From positions 2,251,559-2,315,558 of the forward strand of contig JAMXIF010001194.1 in assembly GCA_028583685.1 (NCBI GenBank): a stretch of DNA of 64,000 bases, read 5' to 3'. This DNA comes from Petaurus breviceps papuanus (taxonomy: Eukaryota > Chordata > Mammalia > Diprotodontia > Petauridae). The position numbers and the translations under genes were made by a program. Positions 53,432-63,067 of this stretch are shown in pieces; within the stretch, counting starts at the first letter, position 1; the number at the start of each line of letters is the position of its first letter. The notes under the pieces were generated by a model. The model searched no databases. It saw nothing but the letters and a program-made list of their open reading frames with translations, and was not told the DNA's origin.

Positions 53432-53672
53432 GATAACTAACATGTTCAAAGCACCTGAAGCTTTTCAAAGCACATCTGATGTGTTATTTAATCCTTCCAA
53501 TCACCCTATGAAACAGGTGCTACTATTATCCTCATTTTACAGACAAGGAAACTGAGGCTGACAGGTTAGTGACTTGCCTAGGGTCACCCTGTTAGTAATT
53601 ATCTGAGGCAGGATTTGAACTCGAATCTTCCTGACTTCAAGTCCCACACTCTACCACTACACTACTTAGCTA
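53432..53672 (-). mobile_element. MIR CORE-SINE (antisense), near full length
   Basis: 'aagcttttcaaagcacatct', 'ttacagacaaggaaactgag', 'gcaggatttgaactcgaatc' and 'taccactacactacttagct'. Confidence 0.8.
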
Positions 53673-53749
53673 AAAGAAGGGGGCATTTGCCAGGAGAAAA
53701 GAGTAAAGACAATGTTATAGTGGTGGAGTGAAGGTAGAGATCACTTTCA

Positions 53750-53942
53750 GCTAAGGACACTCAGTCAGTATCCACTGAGCACTTCCTCTGCTTAGGCCCA
53801 GGTTTATACCAAGCACTGAAGGAAATACAGGCCCAAAAGAGGACATAGCCCCTACCTTCAAGAAGCTCACAGTCTGTTTGGAGAGAGAATCTTCATGTGC
53901 AGGAATGATAACTGGCTCCAGGAGGCAGTGCAAGTGTCAGCT
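53750..53942 (-). mobile_element. L2 LINE relic (antisense)
   Basis: 'gtatccactgagcacttcct', 'taccaagcactgaaggaaat' and 'agcccctaccttcaagaagc'. The LINE-1 5' end begins right after it. Confidence 0.65.
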
Positions 53943-55163
53943 GAGGGGGCGGAGCCAAGATGGCAGAGCAGAAACAGGACTTCCACCTCCTCCAATACAT
54001 GTGAAAAATGACTAAACAAACTTTAGAGCTACAGAACTCACAAAGTGACAAAGAGAAACAAATCTCCCACTGAAGGCAGCCTGGCAAGACAGCAGGAAGG
54101 GTCCATCACAGTGCTCTGGGAGCTGAGAACAGTCCCCACTTAGCCGGGGCTTTAGCCCCAGGGCAGCCCTGACCAGAAGCAGTTGGACTGGCCTTCAGGA
54201 GAGTGGAACACTAGCAGCTGTGGCAGTTTCCAGACTTCTCAATCCATAAATGCCAAATACAAAGTGAAAGATCAATGTGGAACTTTGTTCAAACATGGGG
54301 AGTGTAGTCCAGCTGCTACCCCCAGAGAAAGAAGCTAAGGAGGCACAGTGGCTGCAGCTGCTGCCGCATGGCCGCTTCAAAGCTCCTGGCCTGCAGATTG
54401 TAGGGGGACCAAGCAACCATTCAGAGGGTAATTACTCTTGCTTTGACCTGCTTGGATCCAGATAGTGGTCTTGGGTGGTGGTCCTGGGGTGTGTGATCAG
54501 TGAGCCAGAGCTTGTGGGGGTTGTAGAGAGGACACCCACCTAATAGCTCTGGCAGCTGCAAAAAACCCAGCAATTTGGGACAGAGCTCTCTGTAATCTGG
54601 AAGCAGAGTTCTACCATGGCAAAGAGCTCAAAAGTCAAGTAATTGGCTGCTAATATGAGCAAGCAGAGAAAGCACAAACAGACCAAAGAATCCTTTTTGG
54701 GGGACAAAAAGGATTAAGGCATGGAGCGGGAAGAAGACAGCAAAGTCAGAACTCCAGCATCAAAAGCATCCAAGGAAAATATGAATTGGTTACAGGCCAT
54801 GGAGGAGTTCAACAAGGATTTTGAAAATCAAGTAAGAGAAGTGGAGGAAAAATTGGGAAGAGAAATGAGAATGATACAAGAAAATCGTGAAAAGCGAGTC
54901 AACAGCCTGCTAAAAGAGACCCCAAAAAAAATACTGAAGAAAATAACACCTTAAAAAATAGATTAAATGAAATGGCAAAAGAGGCCCAAAAAGCCAATGA
55001 GGAGAAGGATTCCTTAAAAAGAAAAATTTGCCACATGGAAAAGGAATTTCAAAAACTCACTGAAGAGCATAACTCCTTCAAAATTAGATTGGAGCAATTG
55101 GAAGCTAATGACTTTATGAGAAATCAAGATACTATAGAACATATCCAAACAAATGAAAAAATA
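53943..55163 (+). mobile_element. LINE-1 5' end: 5' UTR and start of ORF1, 3' part missing
   Basis: Starts 'gagggggcggagccaagatg' (53938 onward), the usual L1 5' motif, followed by about 780 bp of 5' UTR and the ORF1 coiled-coil region. It stops abruptly near 55163, inside ORF1; everything downstream of that is gone. No target duplication was found. Because L1 copies are normally 5' truncated, a 3'-truncated one points to deletion, recombination or early polyadenylation of the source RNA. Confidence 0.8.
54721..55163 (+). pseudogene. LINE-1 ORF1 remnant, N-terminal coiled coil
   Basis: This is the start of the LINE-1 ORF1 protein, which in intact elements trimerises through a coiled coil and coats L1 RNA. 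From the ATG at 54721 it reads 'MEREEDSKVRTPASKASKE' and continues for 77 codons, rich in Glu, Lys and Asn as expected for the coiled coil, to a stop at 54952-54954. The same coiled coil continues in another phase from 54972 ('MAKEAQKANEEKDSLKRK' ... 'QLEANDFMRNQDT'), so there is a frameshift near 54930-54950, next to an A-run. The RNA-recognition and C-terminal domains are absent because the element ends near 55163; the 102-codon open frame ending at 55280 continues into unrelated Gly-rich sequence. It is a dead fragment. Identity rests on my recollection of marsupial L1 ORF1 and on its position after an L1 5' UTR. Confidence 0.75.
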
Positions 55164-55739
55164 GAATTTTTTGGTACACACAGAAAGTGCTTCTGGGAGA
55201 GATCACTGAAGACCGGAGGGAAGGATGGGGGTGGGAGAGAAGGGAAGGAGGAGGGATTTGGGGGCCAGGGAGCTGATTAAGAAAGAAGTCTTGTTCAGAG
55301 TAGCAAGTCTGTCATGTTGCCATGGTGCTAGAGAGACCCAGGTAGTGTAGATAAGTTCTCCCCAGTCTTCTCAGATATGTGGATTGATCCCAATCTTTAA
55401 TCAGCAAGCATTTTTAAGCCTACTCTGTGCCAGGCACTATGTGACTGGACCTTAAGGAATACACATTCTATTGGAAGAAACAGCATAAATATATACAAAA
55501 TATATACACCAAGTAAACGAAAGGGAATTTCAGTGGGAAGACACTAGTTGCTAAGAGCATCGTGCAAGGATTCAAGTAGAAGGAGGAACATTAGCTAAAC
55601 TTCAAAGGAAGCTGGGGACTGTGTGGGGTGGAGATGAGAAGGCAGCATATCATAGGCATCAAGGACAACCCACAAAAGCAAAGCAGAGAGAAAATGTCCT
55701 GTAAGAGCAACAGCAAGGAATTCAGTTTAGGGGCAGCAA

Positions 55740-55883
55740 GGTGGCACAATGGATAAAGCAACAGGCTCTGGAATCAGGAGGACCCGAGTTCAAATCCAGC
55801 CTCAGACACTTACTAGCTGTGTGACTCTAGACAAGTCAACCCCAATTGCCTCAAAAAAAAATTAAAAAAAGGAAAAAAGAAGA
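55740..55883 (+). mobile_element. Short marsupial SINE
   Basis: 'ggggcagcaaggtggcacaa', 'ggaatcaggaggacccgagt' and 'tagctgtgtgactctagaca'. Target duplication 'aattcagttta' / 'aattcaggtta' at 55729-55739 and 55884-55894. Confidence 0.9.
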
Positions 55884-55969
55884 AATTCAGGTTAGCTAGA
55901 CTGTAGAATGCATGGAAAAGAATAATTTGTAATTAACCTAGAAAGTAGGTCATAGTTAGGTTGTGAAGA

Positions 55970-56138
55970 GCTTTCCATTTCAGAGGATCTGAGTTCAAAT
56001 CCTGACCCTACCATCTATTCTCTGTATGACTGTGGTCAAATCCCTTTAACTCTCTGGGTGTCAGATGCTCATCTGTAATACACAGTGACTAGAGGAGATG
56101 AGGTCACTTCTGGCTCTCTGTCTATGATCCTATGCACA
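55970..56138 (+). mobile_element. MIR CORE-SINE inside an L2
   Basis: 'gatctgagttcaaatcctga', 'tctgtatgactgtggtcaaa' and 'gatgctcatctgtaatacac' lie between two pieces of the antisense L2. Confidence 0.65.
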
Positions 56139-56838
56139 GGAGTGTTTGTATATAATCCTAGGGGAAATGGGGAGTCACAAGAATTTATTCAGCAGGACAA
56201 TGACATGGCCAGACCTCTGCTTTAGGAAAATCCCTTTAGTAACTTTGTGGTAAATAGATTTGACAGGGGAGAAACAAGGCAAAGGGAGCCAATGTGATCC
56301 AAACACTATTGTCTGTGGTTGTGTGTGTGTATGTGTAAAACTTTTCCTGAATTAAATATGAAGCTAAATGTTTATAATCAAAACAAAAATATATCCAGGG
56401 GACCAGTTTCCCTATTTCCCCCATTGTCCAGGGTACACTTCTCACCAAAAGAGGCTCTAGTTCTGAGCTCATGTAGACTCAAGTTCAATCCTGAAAGAGC
56501 TTGACTCCAGAGAGAAACCACTGGACTTTTCTTGTCACCTCTGGCTCATTATATCTCTATCTTGCAATTCCAGGGAAAATCTCTCAAAGCTAAGGTTTGA
56601 CACACCCAAAGTCTTACCTAAAATGAATTATCAGGGTCATTTCTAGAAAAGTTAGTCAATGATAGTCAACTACAAAGTGGTCGATATCAGGTATAGGACA
56701 GTTATTTATTTCCTCCACCACAAAAGAAATGCTTAAAACACAAAAAGACTCATAAGTGCATAATAACGCATAATTAAAATATCAACTCTAATCAGTGACC
56801 TCTATTGTAATTTCCCCAATAGGCAGCAAGGACTCCCT

Positions 56839-56922
56839 GGAACCTTGAGAGACTACTCAACCAATCACTTTCCACCTCTTGGAACCTTGAGAGACTACTC
56901 AACCAATCACTTTCCACCTCTT
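56839..56922 (+). repeat. Perfect tandem duplication, 2 x 42 bp
   Basis: Units 56839-56880 and 56881-56922 are identical, each starting 'ggaaccttgagagactactc' and containing 'aaccaatcac'. Confidence 0.97.
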
Positions 56923-57399
56923 GCTGTATTCTCCAAGCAGCAAGTGGAGGTTTAGGTCTTTGAGGCCTGTTAGTTAGGATGTATCTCCTGCCATAAGAAG
57001 GCTCAGTTACAGGAAGCACCTCTCACTGGCAAGCTGTACCCAGGAACTTCTAGCCTCCCAAATTCACCAGTCACTGCCAGGCTTGGCAACAACCACCTCT
57101 TTAGACTGTTGTTCATTCACTTGAGATCAGGGAATAAAATATAAAGCAAAAGAATCAGCCAGGTTCATGAGGCCCAGTCTTGGGCTCACTTAGCTAAACT
57201 CTTGTTCTTGCTGCCATAGAGATAGGAGAAAAGCCCCTTCCTCCATACTGCTCCCCCCTAGACAGTCAAAGAAGAACTGCTATCAGCTGTGCCCCAAGAG
57301 AGACCAAAGAAAGAAACCGAAGACTCTTTCTTCTCACTCCTTAAGTTCCATGAAGTACACAACTGTTCCTGGCTCAGGAATTCCTCTTTAGTGTGCATG

Positions 57400-57401
<2 letters not shown>

Positions 57402-57441
<40 letters not shown>
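57402..57441 (+). repeat. (CA)n microsatellite
   Basis: About 20 uninterrupted ca units. Confidence 0.97.
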
Positions 57442-57443
<2 letters not shown>

Positions 57444-57649
57444 GTCACAGCAGTGAAGGGATAATCCAATGACCCCACCCTGGTCAAGCAGGTCTTTAAA
57501 CCAGGGGCAGAAACATGTGACCCCCCCCACCATGGAGCCAAAGCCTGCATGCTCCCTGAGAAGTCCTCTACCCTTGCTCCATGTAGAATAATAAATATCT
57601 ATGTTTTCACTCTCAAGCACAGTCTGTAATTCCCCAGAACCCACAATAG

Positions 57650-57826
57650 TCCCCAGAATAGTCTTGAACATTAAATAGTCTTCACCCATCATTCAAACTA
57701 AAAACAGATCCAGACCTCCACAACCCAGGTAATTTGGGCTGTTTTGCCAAAAGTGATTAAGGTCAGAGAGTCAAGGCCAAGGTCATTAGACAAACTAATG
57801 ACACAGGGCCAGCATCGGAACTGCAA
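57650..57826 (+). repeat. Duplicated block, copy 1
   Basis: From 'tccccagaatagtcttgaac' to 'ggaactgcaa'; aligns with 60197-60372 with about 13 substitutions and two small indels by eye. Confidence 0.9.
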
Positions 57827-57849
57827 CTTAAGACTTTGAAAAGTCATGG

Positions 57850-58090
57850 CATATTAGAATTGGAAAGAATCTCAGAACATAGATTATTAGAGCTGGAATA
57901 GGCCCTAGAAAATTGAATCTCTGATATGGAAGAGACCTTTGACTACTTAGCACAATGCCTGGTATACAACACACACGATAAAGCCTTCTTGACTTGACTT
58001 TAGCTCACCAAGTCTAATCCCCACATTTTCCCAAGATGTCAGGGGTCCACAAATGACTTGTTCAAGGTCACACAGAAAGCAAGTAGCTGT
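57850..58090 (-). mobile_element. MIR (antisense) with repeated tail, interrupted by an L2 end
   Basis: Tail units 'catattagaattggaaagaa', 'agattattagagctggaata', an L2 3' end at 57945-58005 ('agcacaatgcctggtataca'), then MIR core 'ttcaaggtcacacagaaagc'. Confidence 0.55.
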
Positions 58091-58139
58091 GCTTCAAACA
58101 TTAGGAGGAAGTAGGAAGAGGGAGGAAAAGATCCTCCCA

Positions 58140-58640
58140 TCTCAATCAGCTGAACAAATTTTCCCAGGGTGCCATGACTTAATGAAAAATCACTCCCTTT
58201 GAGAAGCTAAGATTTACCAGTCATTAGTGCAAACACTTAGTGTATAAAGTTCAAAACCAATACCCAGACAGAAAGTCACTAATTCTGCCCCCTAAAAGTC
58301 AGCAACTTGGAGACCCCTAGACGTTGGAAAAACACTAAGTCCCTTTCCAAAAATGTTTCACACCAATTCAATGCAAGTGTACATGAAGGCAGCCTATCCC
58401 CAGGAAAGTTCTTTTAACTTTATAGATAAACTGCAGTAAACTTTGCAGATAGGGTTGAAATTATTAGCTAAGCTATTTTTTCCATGCCCAGTGCAATATT
58501 ATATTTCACATCTGGAGACTTAAACATATTATGAGGTTTTAAATCTCTCAGCAAGTTCCTCCTTTCCCCCCGTTGAATCAATAGAACACATGCCAAAAAA
58601 AATTAATAATCCAGTGGGGATTTTTAATGCCTTCTTATTT
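58140..58640. other. Repeat-poor block, possible conserved regulatory DNA
   Basis: No repeat signature. AT-rich motif-dense sequence, for example 'gataaactgcagtaaacttt', 'catgcccagtgcaatattat' and 'aaattaataatccagtgggg'. One of the better candidates here for deep conservation; untested. Confidence 0.4.
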
Positions 58641-59639
58641 TCTTCCGTACTCCCTACTCCCCCATCCCCTGGGGCTAGCTTATGGAGGCCCTGAGGGTCC
58701 CATACAAGGACTCAGTATCACTGAGGGGTCATTGCCAACTTCATTAACTGTGTGGTCAATACTGAGTCCCCACACGTCTCTCCAGGACTCTTGCCACTGG
58801 TTACCTCATTGACTGGCACTGAACTAGGAAAACCTGAAGGCCATTGCTGAAATTCAAGGCCCAGCGCTGATGTCCAAGAAGACATGAGAAGGTTCCTTCT
58901 TTGGAGGGCAGTCCCCCATTGGAGGTCTCAGTTCTTCAAAATCATTCTAAATATTCCCCCATAAATTAGCTTTATAGGGGATAAAATCAAGAGAGAGCCA
59001 GAGGCAAGATTTATATTACACCTCACTGATTTATAGCATCATTTTCCTGGCTCTGTCCCTGGGTTTGAGCCTCTAGGGCCTGGGGGCATGCTCCTACATG
59101 TTCCTTATGGCAGAGGTATGGCATACATGAGCCCAAACCATCCCCCACCTCCCAGAATGGCTCACAGTGGGCCCATGTCCCAGCCCTGCCCTATAACTTA
59201 TTCCCATAAGAGAAACTTCAATGTCCAATGTGAAAATCAGATTAATTCATAGGAATTGTGGGGTATTCCACTCCTCTATTCCTGGTCTGCCATATCCTCT
59301 TCAGGACAGCTCCACAGGTGACTAACTCACCCTCGCTTCCCATGGAATTTACTCTCCCAGAAGCATCTTGCACAGAGGACAGAGGATAGTGCCACTGGCT
59401 TGATGTTTATAGAAGCCAGCCCTGACCTTCACCTGGGGTGGGTGATGATGAAAAACTCTTTCATCCTCCCTGCACGTGGCCCACCACCACCTCCTGCCAA
59501 AAAGGGAAAGCTGGGAGACTGCAGCTCCTGAAAACCACAATGACAAAGAATCATAAGAAGAGGTTCTGCTTCCTCCCCTCCAAAATAAAGAATTAGTCCT
59601 CCCCACTCTGCTTCTCAGTTGAGAGAAGGCCCAGGGACC
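58641..59639. other. Repeat-poor, unresolved sequence
   Basis: No family recognised. A 115-codon minus-strand open frame (59349-59696) has no domain and runs into the MIR tail array. Confidence 0.35.
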
Positions 59640-59960
59640 CTGACTTATATCATGGAATACTAGAATGTCTGAGCTGGATGGGACTTTGGAACACACAATA
59701 TTAGAACCATAAAGAGCCTTAGAATACAGAACCTGGAATATCAGAGCTAGAAGGGGCCTTGGACCATAGAATAAAAAATACCAGCCCTAGAAGGGACCAG
59801 AAGCTATCTTATTCAAGCCCCTCATTTTGTAGATCAGGAAACTGAGGGCAGGGTGGTTAAAGTGACTTACTCAACACCATGCAGAGAGTAAGCAGCAGGG
59901 CCAGGATTTGAACCCAAATACTGTGACTCGGGAGCCATTTTAAACACTATACCATACTCT
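59640..59960 (-). mobile_element. MIR (antisense) with tandem tail array
   Basis: 59640-59800 holds about four units such as 'atactagaatgtctgagctg', 'gaatatcagagctagaaggg' and 'aataccagccctagaaggga', period near 30-50 bp. The MIR core follows ('gatcaggaaactgagggcag', 'gccaggatttgaacccaaat'). Confidence 0.75.
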
Positions 59961-60098
59961 AGCTCAAGCCTTTCCCTTCCATTTTACTGAGGAGGAAATT
60001 TATTTCAAGAGAAAGAAAATTACTTGCCCAAGGTCACATATCTAGTTAAAGCTAGAATTAGAACTCAGGACTCTAGACTTCCAGTCCAGAGTTCTTCC
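59961..60098 (-). mobile_element. MIR CORE-SINE fragment (antisense)
   Basis: 'ttactgaggaggaaatttat', 'gcccaaggtcacatatctag' and 'agaactcaggactctagact'. A short antisense L2 scrap follows at 60140-60190. Confidence 0.7.
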
Positions 60099-60196
60099 TT
60101 TAATTTAATTAACTAGAAAAATAAATGGATTAACAATTTCCTGTTAAGTGACCATTCTGTGCCTAGCCCTGTGGGAGGAGAAAAGCAATCAGGCTT

Positions 60197-60372
60197 TCCC
60201 CAGCATAGTCTTGAACATTAAACAGTCCTCCACCCATCATTCAAACTAAAAACAGATTCAGACTGCCACAATCCAGGTAATTTGGGCTGTTTTGCCAAAG
60301 GTGATTAAGGCCAGAGAGTCAATGCCAAGGTCACTAGACAAGCTAATGACAGGGCCAGCATCAGAACTGCAA
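60197..60372 (+). repeat. Duplicated block, copy 2
   Basis: From 'tccccagcatagtcttgaac' to 'agaactgcaa'; direct-orientation partner of 57650-57826, 2.37 kb away. Confidence 0.9.
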
Positions 60373-60589
60373 AGGAAGACAGATGAGGACTGGGAGGCAA
60401 GGACCAAATTATGATTAGGCTGGCGTCAGGTTAATGGGGAAGGTGGGAGGGACCTTTGGCTCCAGGGAAGTTGGCATTAACCTGGGCATCATTTTAGCAT
60501 GCAGGATGTAGTCCAAATGAGCTCATGCAATGGGAACGCCTAAGGCTCCTCTGTGAGGACCAGGGAAACGGAACTCAATTAGAAATCTA

Positions 60590-60965
60590 GACGGTTATGC
60601 CATACAAGAATGGGGTGAAGGAACTCAGGAGACTTGGCCAACCAAAAAGTCGACTTGGGAGAGGAGAGAATCATGCTAGCTGTCTTCAAGGATTTGAAGG
60701 GCTGTCATGTGGAAGAAGGATTAAGCTGGTCTACTGAACTGCACAGCGAAGACCACAGTCAGTGGGGTGGAACTTGCCAAATTCTGGCTCAATAAAAGGG
60801 AAAACTAACTATCAGAACCATCCCCAATGAGAACAGACCAACTGAGCAGGAAGTGAGCTCTCCTTCAGGAAAGTGTTTCAAGTGAAGATTGAACAACCAC
60901 TTGTGGGGAAGGATTGATGATCTGGGTAAGCGAGGTCCTTTTCAATTCTAAGACTTTTATGGATG
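60590..60965 (+). mobile_element. CR1/L3 LINE relic
   Basis: 'agctgtcttcaaggatttga', 'agggctgtcatgtggaagaa', 'ttgaacaaccacttgtgggg' and 'ccttttcaattctaagactt' follow the CR1-type ORF2 end and terminus. Confidence 0.7.
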
Positions 60966-60974
60966 ATGCCCTTT

Positions 60975-61125
60975 GGGAATTTGCTCACATGGTCTCCTAT
61001 ACTTGGAATCTCCTTCCCTTCCTATTGAAATCCTTTCAAATTCATTAAGCCTACCATAAATGTCACCTCCACCAGGAAGCCTTCCAGATTCTCCTCCTTT
61101 TCTTCATCTCCCTCTCCACTATCCT

Positions 61126-61175
<50 letters not shown>

Positions 61176-61365
61176 CTCCTTCTGCTGCAATCCCATGGTT
61201 TATTTCTATTTCTACTATAAAAGTAATCACATCCCCATATCCATAGACATGATAATATCTTGTATTTATCTGAGTATACATCTTCTCTCCCCTACTACAT
61301 TGTGAATTCCAGGAGGTCAGAGACTGTACCTTATTCAAGTTCCATGAAGTGCCTAGCATAGCTAG
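60975..61365 (+). mobile_element. L2 LINE relic with (CA)n inside
   Basis: 'ctcctatacttggaatctcc', 'gtcacctccaccaggaagcc', 'ttgtgaattccaggaggtca' and 'gtgcctagcatagctagctt' in order. Confidence 0.75.
61126..61173 (+). repeat. (CA)n microsatellite
   Basis: About 22 ca units with one early interruption, inside the L2 relic. Confidence 0.97.
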
Positions 61366-61414
61366 CTTCCCCCATTATATATCTCTCTAGCTGGCTAACC
61401 CAGACAACAATGGA

Positions 61415-61650
61415 TCAGTCAGCTAGTCAGTCAACAAATATTTGTGCCAAGCACTGTGCTGAGCACTGGGGATATAAAAGCAAAAACATAGTCCTTGCAT
61501 TCAAAGTGGTCACATTCTAATAGGGAAAACAACATGCAAACAACTAGTTAGACAGACAGACGAATAGATACAAACATACATGATATAGATACAGAAACAA
61601 ATATTGTAAATGGAAAATAGCCTCAGAGGGAATACCCAAAAGGGAAGGGA
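61415..61650 (-). mobile_element. L2 LINE relic (antisense)
   Basis: 'caacaaatatttgtgccaag', 'cactgtgctgagcactgggg' and 'agtccttgcattcaaagtgg', with a short GATA/GACA-rich stretch near 61550. Confidence 0.65.
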
Positions 61651-61955
61651 ATGGACTTACAGAAGGTCACACAGCAAATTAGCAAAAGAGCTGGGACTCA
61701 AGTGCAGGCCTCCCAACTGACCACAAAAACGTTCCCATTTGTACACATTTCACACAATGTTTTCTAAGCATTTTTCCTGCCCTTGGTTTCATTGACTCCT
61801 TACAGTGACAGAGGTAGGGTAGATATTATTAATCCATTTTGACAAAGGAGGAAACTGAGGTTCAGAGTGTGGGGATGGGGGTGTGACTTGGGCAAGGTCA
61901 CATACTGAATTCTCAGGTCTCCTGGCTTTTAATCAGATGATCCCTTCACTATATA
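61650..61955 (-). mobile_element. Two MIR fragments (antisense)
   Basis: First piece 'cagaaggtcacacagcaaat' to 61715; second from 61740 with 'acaaaggaggaaactgaggt' and 'tgggcaaggtcacatactga'. Confidence 0.7.
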
Positions 61956-62319
61956 CAAGTGGAAGTTTGAATTCTGGGCTCTCAAGAAAAATTTTGCAAA
62001 GACACCCACTCCAAAAAAACAAACCCAGATATCTGAGGGTCCATCTCCTTTAGCCAAGTCCCAAGGGCAGACAGCATTTGGTTAGTTAGTAGCTGCCCAC
62101 TTGCTTTTCCTTCTTATGGCTTCTGTCCCGTGTGCACACATCTGCCTTCTCTGCCGCCAGAGGAAATGATTGGAAGCCTTGAGTTTTATGCCGGATCTGA
62201 ATCCTACAATCCTAATCTCATCCTTGCTGATGTATAGGATTAGTGGAACGGATTCCTGAAGAGTCTCACCAATAACCAGACACTCACTGGTAGGAAAAGC
62301 TTCAGAGAAACACCTAGCC
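61956..62319. other. Unresolved sequence
   Basis: Nothing recognised; a 93-codon minus-strand open frame has no domain. Confidence 0.4.
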
Positions 62320-62392
62320 CAGGGATTCTTAATCTTTTTTTGTGTCTCAGACCCTTTGGCCATCTAANNNNNNNNNNAGATTAAGAATCCCT
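62320..62392 (+). mobile_element. hAT-type element with perfect 15-bp inverted ends, gap inside
   Basis: Ends 'agggattcttaatct' (62321-62335) and its exact complement (62378-62392). The inside reads 'ttttgtgtctcagacccttt', as in the common mammalian hAT element starting with an agg.gttcttaac motif. Most of the interior is replaced by the run of N. Confidence 0.75.
62368..62377. other. Assembly gap (10 N)
   Basis: Ten N in the middle of the inverted-repeat element. A short fixed-length run suggests a placeholder of unknown true size. Confidence 0.95.
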
Positions 62393-62394
62393 AA

Positions 62395-62535
62395 TGTAGT
62401 CCAATTGAGGGCCAGATACCTGAAGTTAAACCATCCGAGAGCATGGAGAAAGTAGGAAGCGGAGCCAGGAAGTCTCAGAATGCAAATCTCTAGCGTCCCA
62501 GTCTGGTGCTCCTTCCATTACATCATTTTGCCTCA
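62395..62535 (-). mobile_element. MIR CORE-SINE fragment (antisense)
   Basis: 'aagcggagccaggaagtctc' and 'tgctccttccattacatcat'. Confidence 0.6.
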
Positions 62536-62649
62536 GTTTCAGATTTAAGTCAAGCCCAGAGATTCAAGTAGCCCAGCAATTACCTATACCAGAGGGCAAA
62601 ATGAGCCTTTGTTCTGCATCTATGGAGTAGCCTTGACTTCCTATCCTTT

Positions 62650-62848
62650 CTTGACTCTCGCTAGCTGTATGACAAATCAGTTAACCTTTGCCTCAGTTTC
62701 CTCATCTGTAAAATGGGGCTAATAATAGCACCTACCTCCCCAGACTGTTATAAGGATCAAATGAGATGACAATTGTAAAGCACAGTAATAGCACAATACC
62801 TGTCACACAGTAAACACTATAGAAATGTTAGCTATTATTATTACTTTT
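62650..62848 (+). mobile_element. MIR CORE-SINE, well preserved
   Basis: 'cctcagtttcctcatctgta', 'aataatagcacctacctccc' and 'aatgttagctattattatta'. The SINE at 62864 inserted just after it. Confidence 0.85.
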
Positions 62849-62863
62849 AAAAGAAGGCACCAG

Positions 62864-63054
62864 AGGGGGCGGCTAGGGGACAGCTAGGTGGCAAAGTGAA
62901 TAGAGCACCAGTCCCAGAGTCAGGAGGACCCGAGTTCAGTTCTGACCTCAGATATTTAACACCCACACAAAAAAACTAGCCATGTGACCTTGGGCAAGCC
63001 ACCTAACCCCAACTGCCCTCCAAAAAAGCAAAAAAAAAAAAAAAAGAGAGAGAG
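62864..63054 (+). mobile_element. Short marsupial SINE, variant B tail, duplicated 5' head
   Basis: The head is present twice: 'agggggcggctaggggacag' then 'ctaggtggcaaagtgaatag'. Body has 'cacccacacaaaaaaactag' (variant B) and ends in an A-run plus (AG)n. Exact 13-bp target duplication 'aagaaggcaccag' at 62851-62863 and 63055-63067: a young copy. Confidence 0.92.
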
Positions 63055-63067
63055 AAGAAGGCACCAG

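Larger units (their letters stand above)
55390..56300 (-). mobile_element. L2 LINE relic (antisense), long, split by a SINE and a MIR
   Basis: 'actctgtgccaggcactatg', 'aaacttcaaaggaagctggg', 'gcatcaaggacaacccacaa', 'gttaggttgtgaagagcttt' and 'caggacaatgacatggccag' in order. Interrupted at 55740 and 55970. Confidence 0.7.
56301..57649. other. Unresolved sequence with tandem duplication and (CA)n
   Basis: Carries the 42-bp duplication at 56839-56922, CCAAT motifs in it, and (CA)n at 57402-57441. Repeated CCAAT-bearing units are a habit of LTR promoters, so an antisense LTR is one possibility, but no ends or family can be given. A minus-strand open frame of 144 codons runs through the (CA)n and has no domain. 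Confidence 0.35.

Noticed and set aside
54721-55280. Glu/Lys-rich coiled-coil frames as a host protein
   Set aside because: They follow a LINE-1 5' UTR and match L1 ORF1; the element is frameshifted and cut off.
57258-57692. 144-codon minus-strand open frame as a gene
   Set aside because: It runs through the (CA)n microsatellite, giving a Cys-Val run, and into the duplicated block; no domain.
57650-60372. The 177-bp direct repeats as LTRs of one element
   Set aside because: They lack TG/CA ends, and the DNA between them is MIR, L2 and repeat-poor host sequence.
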